A stretch of 42,151 nucleotides of DNA from Lachnospira sp900551945 (GCA_048380335.1 DBFCCI010000082.1:1-42151), one strand, 5' to 3'. Shown: positions 1 to 8,261, counted from the stretch's first letter. Numbers and translations are program-made. Notes: a model not told the origin generated them from the letters alone.

Positions 1-72
1 TATAGATTTCAGTGTTCTTACTACATCGCATGGTGCAACTGTCTGTGGGCAATCTACAAATATATGTATATG
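1..72 (-). pseudogene. tnpA: IS200/IS605 tnpA fragment (HUH transposase), partial
   Basis: The minus-strand frame reads HIHIFVDCPQTVAPCDVV followed by RTLKSI. This matches the central HUH region of Y1 (IS200-type) transposases, where His-x-His binds the metal and the following 'VDCP...' strand is well conserved. An in-frame TGA lies directly upstream (73-75), and only about 15 bp separate it from the element's end hairpin. The N-terminal half of TnpA is therefore missing, which makes this a degraded copy or one with an internal deletion. The gene runs off the left window edge, so the C-terminal catalytic Tyr cannot be judged. The family call rests on this short motif plus the end hairpin next to it. 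Confidence 0.7.
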
Positions 73-86
73 TCAAGTTGAAAAAG

Positions 87-130
87 AGTGGCTTTCAGCC
101 CCACAGCAAGCTATGGGGTTTTCCGCCACT
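87..130 (-). mobile_element. IS200/IS605 left-end hairpin, inserted in cas1
   Basis: A nested palindrome is seen. The outer arms AGTGGC/GCCACT (87-92, 125-130) flank an inner stem CCCCA/TGGGG that is itself topped by AGC/GCT. IS200/IS605 elements have subterminal imperfect hairpins of this kind instead of terminal inverted repeats. It lies between the cas1 remnant and the tnpA fragment, and the element also supplies the stop codon that ends the cas1 frame (130-132). The likely junction is just after the TTAT at about 136-139. Confidence 0.7.
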
Positions 131-624
131 TATTTATAACACTTAGCAGCTTGCCCTTCATACCCCATTATCTCAAATACATCATCACACTTTTGCACAC
201 TATGTTTACAATCATCCATAATGCTATGTATACTAGGTAAAAATATTTTCTTATATCTTTCATATCTTTTTAATACAACATTCTGATTATTTATCTTAGC
301 TGTGATAATTCTTTTTGCTAATTCAACTGCAAACTCAGTATCATACAAGGCACATTGAATTCTTTGTCTGTGTGCCTTTACATGACCTGTTGACTGCACT
401 TTTCCAAAGTATCTACCACTTTTAGAAAAATAAGAAATGTTAATTCCTCTCTTAATACATTCTTCCATACAATGTGTGGTTATTTGAGAATGTCCCATTA
501 TAATTATACTTTCAAGTGACTCTATTGGGACAAATTTTTTCATACCATCGGGATATTTAGCTATACATTGATTACCTTCAACACTTACATTTACTCCATT
601 TTCATTTACATATAGATAGCACAT
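130..624 (-). pseudogene. cas1: CRISPR integrase Cas1, truncated by an insertion
   Basis: The 164-residue product has a typical Cas1 start (MCYLYVNENG) and the N-terminal beta-sheet domain, with ITTHCMEECIKRGINISYFS and GRYFGKVQSTGHV, which are characteristic of the Cas1 group found with I-C and III systems. It reaches GYEGQAAKCY, where full-length Cas1 proteins continue into the catalytic alpha-helical domain, then stops after one foreign Lys codon. Intact Cas1 is about 330 aa. The metal-binding Glu, His and Asp/Glu of the helical domain normally lie at or beyond this point, so the product should not integrate spacers. A strong AAGGAGGT precedes the ATG. The gene begins 34 bp after the array on the same strand and may be read from array transcription. 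The remainder of cas1 and cas2 may lie beyond the window; neither is visible here. Confidence 0.85.
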
Positions 625-658
625 AAAATTACCTCCTTATATAAATTTTTCACTAAAG

Positions 659-1127
659 TAACTCGTCCCCTGTGGGGAATTGATATTTATAACTTTCGCA
701 AATTCAATAGCACCAAAAATTGGGGCAAAATTTCCGTCCCCTATCGGGGAATTGATATTTATAACATATGCTTGATTATTTAGTAAAAATGCTTACCATC
801 AATTTCCGTCCCCTATCGGGGAATTGATATTTATAACCTGTGTAAGGTGGGTTCTGCCCATCAAGCAAGGGTTCTGATTTCCGTCCCCTATCGGGGAATT
901 GATATTTATAACAGTATGACTATGTTATTATTGATTGTGAGCCATCATATTTCCGTCCCCTATCGGGGAATTGATATTTATAACGCGAAGCTCTAGTTTA
1001 TATTCTAGGTGTGAACGAATTTCCGTCCCCTATCGGGGAATTGATATTTATAACAAGTATAGGGTAAACATAAGAATATAACAATAAAATGATTTCCGTC
1101 CCCTATCGGGGAATTGATATTTATAAC
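659..1127 (-). CRISPR. Type III-A CRISPR array, 7 repeats / 6 spacers
   Basis: Six identical 36-nt repeats start at 730, 802, 877, 949, 1019 and 1092. A seventh, degenerate 35-nt repeat occupies 659-693. Spacers are 34-39 nt. Read on the minus strand, each repeat starts GTTATAAATATCAATT, contains the hairpin CCCC-GATA-GGGG and ends ACGGAAAT. That matches the type III-A plan in which the last 8 nt form the crRNA 5' handle (ACGAGAAC in Staphylococcus epidermidis). The degenerate repeat at the low-coordinate end marks the leader-distal end. Both signs place the leader above 1127 and transcription on the minus strand, away from csm5 and toward cas1. Cas6 from this locus is the expected processing enzyme. 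Confidence 0.97.
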
Positions 1128-1452
1128 ACTGCCATTCACAGCCCAGTGTTTATGCTGGTTGTAACGTTGCTTTGCGGCGTAAAATGAAAATTGACTTTAA
1201 CTCTAACACCAAAATCCACAAAATAGCCTGCAACGCCAGTAAATTCTAGGCTCGGCGCAAAATTAACTTAATTTATTAATAACGCCTTTTACAGGATATC
1301 ACATATAAAATATATTATCAAATACTTTTTATATATATTCATCAAATAGCCAAGCAAGCTCCACTCCACTTATTACTTTTACTTTTCACAATGAAAGTGA
1401 ATAACTTGCTTGACATTGTTAAATATCTAACTAAATACTACTTTAAATAATA
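1128..1452 (-). promoter_or_regulatory. Putative CRISPR leader / csm5-array intergenic region
   Basis: These 325 bp separate csm5 from the leader-proximal repeat. By array polarity the leader and array promoter should be here, on the minus strand. I could not pick one convincing -35/-10 pair. The part next to the array (1128-1260) is richer in G+C than its surroundings. An imperfect hairpin with arms CAAGCAAG (1351-1358) and CTTGCTTG (1405-1412) lies nearer csm5; on the minus strand it could act as a weak csm5 terminator. No convincing gene is present. Confidence 0.5.
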
Positions 1453-2568
1453 TTATTTATCTAACGTAAGCCTACACAACCCCATTTGCAATATACGACC
1501 ATTACAACTTGTATATTTAATTATATGTGGTGATACTCCTGCACTTGCGTCTGTTGTCTTATTTTCTCTGTCAGGTTTAGTCGTTCTTTTTAATACTTGC
1601 CTTGTAACCTTAAATCCATCAGCTTGACCAAATAATGGGTATATTATAGTCTTTGACACAAAACCAGTTCCACCACCAAGTATTACATTATTATCTTCAA
1701 GCAAATCGGCAGATTTAAACTTACTTACAAATACCTTGTTGTAATTATTAGCGAATGACTTTATTGCTTCAATAATTGTATCAATAGTTATACTGTCACA
1801 CACTGTTTCGTCAATTGTTATAGTAAATCTTATCTTTGTGTTAGGTTTTATACATTCCCTTACTACATTAAGTTCATGCTCTTTGCCGTCAACATGACCC
1901 TCTAACTTTTTACAGAGTATAAGATTACTTATATCTATTGATTCACTATCACTTACAATAATACCACCCATTATATCATTGACAGCATTTCCTTTATTTT
2001 TTTCATCTCTTTGTAATTCATTAAAACAATCCGTTTCTATACTTTTTATTTCTCTTGCTGCTAACTGCTTTCTACCAATTTTTTGATTAGATAACACATT
2101 ATAACTTATTGAGTTTTTGGCATTACTATATTTTTGTGGATTATTCATAATATCATAAGCTGTTAATATTGTTCTTAACATCCCTTTTATAGAGCTTCCC
2201 GGAATATATGGCATATTGTACGGGTCTTTTATATGCTCACATATCTTTATTTCTGCGCTATTTATATCCATACTGTCACCGCACTGCATACCATATTTTA
2301 CGCAGTTGTCTATATCCTTTTTGTTGATATTATTTTTACTAAGCCACTGTTCTAATCGAAGTTTTCCCTTTCCAAGTAGGAACTTCTCATATTCATCGCC
2401 TAATCCTTTTTTGGAAAGGTTCATATACATTTTTTCCAAATCAATAATATTTATATGTTTTCTATCTGTAAATATATATCCTTTTTTATCTATTTCCTTA
2501 CCATTGCCAATGTATACAGGACCTATTGTTTCAAGTGTCATATGATATTCTTTTATTGGACTATTCAC
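1453..2568 (-). CDS. csm5: Csm5, type III-A effector subunit (RAMP/Cas7-like)
   Basis: Csm5 caps the 3' (spacer) end of the crRNA in the Csm complex and is needed for crRNA maturation. The 371-residue product begins with a RAMP strand (YHMTLETIGPVYIGNG), carries PGSSIKGMLRTIL at about 123-135 (the conserved Cas7-family G-S-x-K-G loop) and a glycine-rich GGGTGF at about 298. Length is usual for Csm5. The start is a GTG at 2568 behind GGGGGTGA, and it overlaps the csm4 stop by four bases (GTGA), so the two are probably translationally coupled. It is the last interference gene before the array. Assignment as Csm5 rather than another RAMP rests on order and length as well as motifs. Confidence 0.9.
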   Translation of the reverse strand: MNSPIKEYHMTLETIGPVYIGNGKEIDKKGYIFTDRKHINIIDLEKMYMNLSKKGLGDEYEKFLLGKGKLRLEQWLSKNNINKKDIDNCVKYGMQCGDSMDINSAEIKICEHIKDPYNMPYIPGSSIKGMLRTILTAYDIMNNPQKYSNAKNSISYNVLSNQKIGRKQLAAREIKSIETDCFNELQRDEKNKGNAVNDIMGGIIVSDSESIDISNLILCKKLEGHVDGKEHELNVVRECIKPNTKIRFTITIDETVCDSITIDTIIEAIKSFANNYNKVFVSKFKSADLLEDNNVILGGGTGFVSKTIIYPLFGQADGFKVTRQVLKRTTKPDRENKTTDASAGVSPHIIKYTSCNGRILQMGLCRLTLDK

Positions 2569-3512
2569 GAAATCACCCCCATAAACATTGGTTTTGCATA
2601 TCTATATACTGCGTGATAATTATTATCAGAAGACACATCATATACATCGCCCTCATATTTTGAGGCAACACAAGCTCCTGCTGATAATACATACAAATCT
2701 TTTTTTCTCTTATCAGGAAATTTTGACGAAGCTACAAAACCACTTCTTTTTATAATTTTGTATCTTGCACTCTCCAATACATTTTCTAACTCGTTCTCTT
2801 TTGGTAGACTTAAAGATAATGTCATATATGTATCTGCTTTTGCATTAAGCATTGTCATCAATTCTTGAAGGCTATATTGGTAATCTTCTTCTAATACTTT
2901 TTCAAATGTAAATCTACCCATTCCTGAACTTCTTTCTCCGCCTATTCCACTTAACCCAACAAGCTTTAATAATTGTTCAAATTCAACGAGTACATCATCA
3001 TTTTTATAACCTGCTATAACATACAATCCATTGTTTTCATTATAGAAAAACTGACCTACCCTATATGGAACTGTTTCATCATTTCCATTTATAGACGCAG
3101 ATACTTTTATATACTTTTTTCCAAATGTAGAAAATTCTTCTGCAATATCAGATGAAAATTCACCATTTATATATTCTTGTAACATATCTGCCGGAATAAA
3201 CTTTGTATTCTTATATAACTTCTTTATTACTGAATTTCCAGCTGTTTCATCGTCTTTGTGCTTAATGTCACACATTGGCTTTGGTATATAATATGAGTCA
3301 TCTATATATGGCAATCCATCTGATATTATAAGATTACCATTTTTTACATTTGCAACAAGTTTATTCAATCTATCTTCACTGTCCTTTATTGCCTCTATAC
3401 ACATAGATGAAAATAGAGTATCTGCACAAAAAGTATAATCTGTATCTTCAAGTCTGCCTTTTCCAAAGTGAACACCTGCATTAAATGTTAATCTATATAC
3501 TTTGTATTTCAT
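2565..3512 (-). CDS. csm4: Csm4, type III-A effector subunit (Cas5-like)
   Basis: Csm4 binds the crRNA 5' handle and joins Cas10 to the Csm3 backbone. The product starts MKYKVYRLTFNAGVHFGKG, followed by LEDTDYTFCADTLFSSMC, the pattern seen at Csm4 N termini. A glycine-rich stretch (GLSGIGGERSSGMGRF) near residue 190 is the RAMP G-rich loop. The reading frame opens at 3524, but GGAG lies between that codon and the ATG at 3512, so 3512 is the better start (315 aa). It begins 12 bp after the csm3 stop and overlaps csm5. Family recognition is strong; the exact start is an inference. Confidence 0.92.
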   Translation of the reverse strand: MKYKVYRLTFNAGVHFGKGRLEDTDYTFCADTLFSSMCIEAIKDSEDRLNKLVANVKNGNLIISDGLPYIDDSYYIPKPMCDIKHKDDETAGNSVIKKLYKNTKFIPADMLQEYINGEFSSDIAEEFSTFGKKYIKVSASINGNDETVPYRVGQFFYNENNGLYVIAGYKNDDVLVEFEQLLKLVGLSGIGGERSSGMGRFTFEKVLEEDYQYSLQELMTMLNAKADTYMTLSLSLPKENELENVLESARYKIIKRSGFVASSKFPDKRKKDLYVLSAGACVASKYEGDVYDVSSDNNYHAVYRYAKPMFMGVIS

Positions 3513-3524
3513 ATTCTTCTCCAT

Positions 3525-4193
3525 TTAAATATCTGATAACATTCCATTTACTTGCTCCATAATCATATCATCAACTTCTCCAATAACAACATTAGCTTCC
3601 ATATTAGAAAATGTCACTTTTCCATAACCTCTTGAACCACTTCCACCTAAATAATCATATTCAAGCATTTTAAAACCATCTACTAATACCTTAATGTCAT
3701 CTACAATTTCGTCTTCTTTTCCATTTTCAACTTCATATATTATATCAATACCAAATTGTAAGCCTTTTATTGCTCTTTCTATCTGACGTGGATTAGCTAC
3801 TGCTGTTGCTCTATTTATAGAATTTTCAAATTTTACTTCTGTAAATGACTGCACTCCTCTTTTTCTTATATCCTCTTCATTAATCATAAACATATCTGAT
3901 ATTAGTACCTTACTTGGCATTACTTTTCCATCCGTCTTTTTTGCTGAACCAAATAACCTTGTAATACACTTATTATCATTATCCGGATTAACTATTTGTG
4001 TATTATATTTTTTGGCAAGAAGTGTTCTTATCTTTCCCTTTAATGAACTCCCCGGAACCATTGGCTTGTTAGTTCTTACATCTTTTATTACTGGAGAGTC
4101 AACTGCACCTATTGCTGAAAATGCTGATGAACCACCTATGTGCATACCTGTTTTAGTTTCTAATATACCTGTTATTTGAATTTTTGAATACAT
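3525..4193 (-). CDS. csm3: Csm3, target-RNA-cleaving backbone subunit (Cas7-like)
   Basis: Csm3 polymerises along the crRNA and cuts target RNA every 6 nt. The 222-residue product has the diagnostic block HIGGSSAFSAIGAVDSPVIK. Asp32 aligns with the catalytic Asp33 of Streptococcus thermophilus Csm3, so RNA cleavage should be intact. VPGSSLKGKIRTLLAKK (46-62) and LGGSGSRGYGKV (182-193) are the conserved RAMP loops. Length is typical. GAGGAG precedes the ATG. The gene lies 17 bp below csm2 and is followed at once by csm4, in the standard Csm order. Confidence 0.97.
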   Translation of the reverse strand: MYSKIQITGILETKTGMHIGGSSAFSAIGAVDSPVIKDVRTNKPMVPGSSLKGKIRTLLAKKYNTQIVNPDNDNKCITRLFGSAKKTDGKVMPSKVLISDMFMINEEDIRKRGVQSFTEVKFENSINRATAVANPRQIERAIKGLQFGIDIIYEVENGKEDEIVDDIKVLVDGFKMLEYDYLGGSGSRGYGKVTFSNMEANVVIGEVDDMIMEQVNGMLSDI

Positions 4194-4210
4194 AATTTTT
4201 CTCCTCTTAA

Positions 4211-4654
4211 TTAATCATCATTTTTATTCATTGCACTATTTTTAAATCTTTTAAACGCAACTAATGCTTCCATATAGTTATAAAATAATATGTACTTCTT
4301 TTTGCTTCCACTTACTTTTTTCATAATATTAAGAAGCCCTGCTTCTGTAACAAAGTTTTTCACACTTGGTTCTCTACCCGCTTCATATACAAATCTCATT
4401 CTTAAATATTCTATTCTTGCACTGATTTCTTCTGGAAGCTCGTCATCATTACAATCCATAACCTGATTATAAATATCTGCTGCCATTGACAATAGATTTC
4501 TTATTTTAGACGTTGTCACCATATCTATTGTCCTTCCACGACTGTCCTTTTTTTGACTTAACTTTTCAATAACTTCTTCTGCTATCTCAACATAATTCTG
4601 CTCATTAAGAACCTTATTTTTCTTAGGTTCTTCTCTCTTATCAACTACATTCAT
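4211..4654 (-). CDS. csm2: Csm2, small helical subunit of the Csm complex
   Basis: Csm2 (Cas11-type) forms the inner filament that contacts the target RNA. The product is 147 aa, mostly helical and basic at the C terminus. It has TTSKIRNLLSMAADIYNQV and EYLRMRFVYEAGREPSVKNF, both typical Csm2 patterns; the motif around K-I-R-x-L is well conserved in the family. The frame extends to a TTG at 4669, but that stretch contains GGAGG, an ideal ribosome binding site for the ATG at 4654, so I start there. It follows cas10 with a 20-bp gap. Confidence 0.93.
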   Translation of the reverse strand: MNVVDKREEPKKNKVLNEQNYVEIAEEVIEKLSQKKDSRGRTIDMVTTSKIRNLLSMAADIYNQVMDCNDDELPEEISARIEYLRMRFVYEAGREPSVKNFVTEAGLLNIMKKVSGSKKKYILFYNYMEALVAFKRFKNSAMNKNDD

Positions 4655-4674
4655 TAATAATACCTCCAAAATAT

Positions 4675-7107
4675 TTAATCATTTTTATCGTTGTTTCTTC
4701 TAATATACGAATATATATTCATAGCTGTTTTTAACTGTCTTCCATCTTTTGTAAGCTTATTACTATCAGCTTTATCAAGTCGCACCCATTTATACATATT
4801 TTGTGAAAATATATTATATCTTTGTCTTACTTCCGGCAATGCTTCTTTATCTGGTTCAAGTCTTGCAAGTATATATACAAATCTTGCAAAATTAATTCTA
4901 TCTTCTTGATTTCTTATAAGCTCAAGCAGATTATATAAAAATCCCATACCCCTTTCATCTTCATTGTCAAAAAATTCTTTTATACACTTATACTTTTCAC
5001 CAATAACTTCATTGATAAACTCGTCCCAACTATAAGTTCCATCACTTATTACTACTTGATAACCTTCGCTGTCATACTCATTATGTACAGCACCATCGTC
5101 AAACAATGTTATAGCATTTTTACCTGCTTTATTCTTTGACATATTTTCTAACTCTGCTACTTCATTAGCTATAACACTTATTGGATAATCATGTTGATAT
5201 ACACCAATTCCCGCTGATATTGTCAATGTATTTTCTGTATACATCTCAAACTTTTGCTTTAAGTCAACAGCAAGTTCTATAACTTCATTCCAAGCTCCCA
5301 CAATGAATACGTCATCACCACCAGAATAACATATTACTGCATTTCTTATATACTTCTTTTTATCGTTATCATTTCCATCAATGCAATATTTTCCATTTTG
5401 TAATATGGAATTAATATACATTTTAAAGAATAATGATAACAACCTTGAAAGTGTTGCTGTTCTTGACAATGTAACGTATCTGTTATCATTTTCTTTATTA
5501 TTAAAGCCTGATACAAATGTTGTTCCAAGATTGTCAACATCGGCTCTTAATACACCGATTCTTTCTATGCCCCTAGACGCTTTTGCCATATCTTCAAATG
5601 TATTGCAATCGCTGTGATAATTCCCAACCCATAACTTTGTTACCATTCCTACACTAGTATACATCTTATTTTTGCAATATGCTCTAACAAATTTATTGTC
5701 CGATTTTTTCAATCTTTCAACTAATGAAGCTTTAGTATCTGCAACTAGATAATATCCTAATGGCAATATAAGTGAATTTTTCTCTGGCTGTGACAAAACT
5801 GTAAAAAATTCGTAGTTATCATCAAGTATCTTAGATGACATATCTTTTAATGCTGCGCACACCGAACACATTTCTTCATCATTCAACTTCCCAATTCTTC
5901 TACAAACACAACACTCTCTAGTTGTGTCTTTTATTTTAATATTATTTAATGACATAAGCTGTTTTGCTGAATATCTTGAAGCTTTCTTTTTTGATATCAT
6001 CTTACTTATATTCTTAAATATATCTGCATAACTTCCATGTGGCTTATTTTGAAAAGTCTTACTATTACATACACTATAACCATCACTTACATATAACGAA
6101 GTCTGAAAGTTTTTAAGAAGCCACTCATTTACTTCTTCATTATACTCTTTTATAATCTTTTTTGCTTTATTTGTATTAGGCAATAATATATAACAATGAC
6201 CACCACCCGAATATATAAGATTAGTTCTTGCAAGCTCTAAACGGTCAAGTAAACAATCAATAATATGTTCCATCATTATTTCAAGATATGACGATTTTGA
6301 ACGTAACATTTTCATTGCATTTTTTGAATTAATTGTATATATAAATTCCTGTATACCTGATATATCCATTGAATATAATATAAATGCTTCTTTTTCATAA
6401 AACTTTCTACTTCCTGTAAAAAGTTCTTTTTTGTAATTATCAATGCCATTTTCCTCAAGATATTGATATATACAAAGTCCCATTGCTGCTGTTAGTTTTA
6501 CATGGTCATATAACGATATATCTTGAACATCCTTTTTTAATGTAGCACATGGAACATATGTAAGAGTGGCTTCAAGAACTTCAAGCAATGAATTGATATA
6601 CTCATTGTCATAATGTTCAATATCTTTTAAATTTTCAATTAAATTTTGTTTTAATTGTTTATAATACATCCTATCAAATGACTTTTTTTCACTAACCGGA
6701 TAGTTTATCTCTTTTTCAATATTTAACATATCTGGTCTATAATACAGTTGTCTATTATGCTCACTATTTTTATTAAGTCTATTAAATACACTTTCTAAAG
6801 GTGTTGTTTCTTCATAACCTTTCTCTTCTTCCATCTTATCACGCCTATCTGTAGCTGACGCTATATTATCAGCTATACATACAATATAAGCAATAGAATT
6901 GTCATCAATATTTGAACCTTTAATTTCATCTTCATGATGATATCTAACACACTCAAGTATATTTTTATTACTAATTCCTATCTGTGATTTTAAAAATTCA
7001 TATCCAATAATACTATGCTTTCTCCTGTCACCTCCTTCTCTTCGTAGCATTTTACCAACATCATGCAATAACCCTCCAATTGCTAATTCTGTACTTTTTT
7101 CATTCAT
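4675..7107 (-). CDS. csm1: Cas10/Csm1, HD nuclease and cyclic-oligoadenylate synthase
   Basis: This is the large signature subunit of type III-A. The 810-residue protein has, in order: an N-terminal HD domain with GLLHDVGKMLRR (His15-Asp16), the single-stranded DNase site; a first Palm-like region around 240-360; a zinc-ribbon CCVC...CSVC at about 399-417; and a second Palm with RADVDNLG (521-528) and YSGGDDVFIVG. The GGDD at about 596-599 is intact, so it should turn ATP into cyclic oligoadenylates when target RNA is bound. The helical C-terminal D4 domain follows. AAAGGA precedes the ATG. A 94-bp gap separates it from cas6 upstream. Confidence 0.97.
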   Translation of the reverse strand: MNEKSTELAIGGLLHDVGKMLRREGGDRRKHSIIGYEFLKSQIGISNKNILECVRYHHEDEIKGSNIDDNSIAYIVCIADNIASATDRRDKMEEEKGYEETTPLESVFNRLNKNSEHNRQLYYRPDMLNIEKEINYPVSEKKSFDRMYYKQLKQNLIENLKDIEHYDNEYINSLLEVLEATLTYVPCATLKKDVQDISLYDHVKLTAAMGLCIYQYLEENGIDNYKKELFTGSRKFYEKEAFILYSMDISGIQEFIYTINSKNAMKMLRSKSSYLEIMMEHIIDCLLDRLELARTNLIYSGGGHCYILLPNTNKAKKIIKEYNEEVNEWLLKNFQTSLYVSDGYSVCNSKTFQNKPHGSYADIFKNISKMISKKKASRYSAKQLMSLNNIKIKDTTRECCVCRRIGKLNDEEMCSVCAALKDMSSKILDDNYEFFTVLSQPEKNSLILPLGYYLVADTKASLVERLKKSDNKFVRAYCKNKMYTSVGMVTKLWVGNYHSDCNTFEDMAKASRGIERIGVLRADVDNLGTTFVSGFNNKENDNRYVTLSRTATLSRLLSLFFKMYINSILQNGKYCIDGNDNDKKKYIRNAVICYSGGDDVFIVGAWNEVIELAVDLKQKFEMYTENTLTISAGIGVYQHDYPISVIANEVAELENMSKNKAGKNAITLFDDGAVHNEYDSEGYQVVISDGTYSWDEFINEVIGEKYKCIKEFFDNEDERGMGFLYNLLELIRNQEDRINFARFVYILARLEPDKEALPEVRQRYNIFSQNMYKWVRLDKADSNKLTKDGRQLKTAMNIYSYIRRNNDKND

Positions 7108-7201
7108 ATTTTTAATCCTTTCTGATTATTAAATATTTATATCTGTAAATACTTTTCCAACCATTTTTAGTTAAGTAATTATTCTCAATCCACATCATTA
7201 C

Positions 7202-7948
7202 TTAAATATTTTTTGTAAATTCATATAACCTTATAGCTCCCATTCCAATAGATGTCTTTATTCCCACACCAGAATACTCCCCAAACTTGAGTAATAATCT
7301 TATATACCTTGATATTGTATCGTTTCCATTTATCTTCATAGAAATACTTCCCTTATATGCCGGTATATTAACTCTTTCTAATGGAAAACTTGTACTTTGA
7401 AGCTTGTATCTTGTTATCTCACAACACTCAACAAGCTGTTGTAATGTATCTTCATCATACATATCAAGTTCACTCGAAGTATTAGTATACTTCTTCATAA
7501 GACTTCTAGATATCATTTCAATATTAGGAAATATCACATATTTTCCATTACTTTTAAATGATGTTGGTGTCATAAATTCAATATTATAAAATCGTTGTCC
7601 TTCTTCCTCATAAAATTCTTTCATAAGTTCAGATTTTTCCATTGTTATTAAACGTTTTTCTTTAATCTTAACTTTTACTTGTTCATTTTTTATAGAAAAA
7701 TGTGAGAATTGGCTATCTATAAGTCTTTTTATAATATTTTCATATGCTTCCTTATTCAAAGTATTAATGCACCACACTGTAATACCATCTCTTTTTACAA
7801 GATATTGACTGTAAGGATTAAGTGCCTGTTCATGTAACACTTGTGCATATCCTGTATCAATATTTTCCATAATCACGCCTTGAAGATTAGACGAATTGCG
7901 ATAATCAATCTGTTCATTATCAAGTATTAATTCTAACCTAGCTAACAT
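7202..7948 (-). CDS. cas6: Cas6, pre-crRNA endoribonuclease
   Basis: Cas6 cuts each repeat 8 nt from its 3' end to release crRNAs carrying the 5' handle. The 248-residue product has VLHEQALNPYSQYLV near the N terminus; His39 is the candidate general base. The C-terminal glycine-rich RNA-binding loop is GVGIKTSIGMGAIR (about 227-240). Both are family hallmarks and the length is usual. It is the first gene of the minus-strand operon and has GGAAGGGA upstream. A sigma-A-like promoter is proposed at 8043-8071. Confidence 0.93.
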   Translation of the reverse strand: MLARLELILDNEQIDYRNSSNLQGVIMENIDTGYAQVLHEQALNPYSQYLVKRDGITVWCINTLNKEAYENIIKRLIDSQFSHFSIKNEQVKVKIKEKRLITMEKSELMKEFYEEEGQRFYNIEFMTPTSFKSNGKYVIFPNIEMISRSLMKKYTNTSSELDMYDEDTLQQLVECCEITRYKLQSTSFPLERVNIPAYKGSISMKINGNDTISRYIRLLLKFGEYSGVGIKTSIGMGAIRLYEFTKNI

Positions 7949-8042
7949 AAAGTCCCTTCCATTCTTAAAACATCAATTATAATTATCTATATCTAATAAA
8001 TTTTAATATTTTCTATTATTTGACAACATTTATTATAATCTA

Positions 8043-8071
8043 ATAATACTCTTATATCATGTTAATTACAA
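8043..8071 (-). promoter_or_regulatory. Candidate promoter of the cas6-csm operon
   Basis: On the minus strand TTGTAA (8066-8071) and TATTAT (8043-8048) are separated by exactly 17 bp. This leaves a leader of roughly 90 bp before the cas6 ATG at 7948. The region is very AT-rich, so chance matches are possible. Confidence 0.45.
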
Positions 8072-8092
8072 TGTATAATTATTTTTTATTTT

Positions 8093-8103
8093 TATACAGT
8101 ATA
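8093..8103. promoter_or_regulatory. Candidate operator O1, palindrome TATACAGTATA
   Basis: A perfect inverted repeat, TATAC-A-GTATA, lies inside a 14-bp sequence TTTTATACAGTATA that recurs at 8155-8168. It sits about 22 bp upstream of the proposed -35 box of the cas operon. Repeated palindromes are the expected kind of site for the dimeric ribbon-helix-helix domain of the divergent WYL protein. The link to that protein is inference. Confidence 0.5.
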
Positions 8104-8157
8104 TTAATTAGAAAATAGCTATTTTACTATATTTTTTATCTTAAACAATTAATATTT

Positions 8158-8168
8158 TATACAGTATA
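8158..8168. promoter_or_regulatory. Candidate operator O2, palindrome TATACAGTATA
   Basis: This is the second copy of the same perfect 11-bp palindrome, 65 bp from the first. It lies between a possible TTAATA (8149-8154) and TATATT (8173-8178) pair that could serve the plus-strand WYL gene, a position that would suit autorepression. The promoter pair is weak and uncertain. Confidence 0.5.
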
Positions 8169-8261
8169 CCGATATATTAAATTAAATAGATATTCATCAT
8201 TTGCTTATTATATAAGCTTAATAGTGTTAAATAAGATATCGTTAATAAAAGGAGATTTAAT

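Noticed and set aside
659..693. First repeat as evidence that the leader is on the cas1 side
   Set aside because: This repeat is degenerate (one deletion and several changes), which marks the leader-distal end. The 8-nt handle also requires minus-strand transcription.
1184..1249. 21-codon plus-strand frame beside the CRISPR array (MKIDFNSNTKIHK...)
   Set aside because: No ribosome binding site, and it lies antisense in the presumed leader.
7112..7195. 27-codon minus-strand frame between cas6 and cas10 starting MWIENNY
   Set aside because: No ribosome binding site and no recognisable family. Its closeness to the cas10 start is suggestive of coupling but not enough to call a gene.
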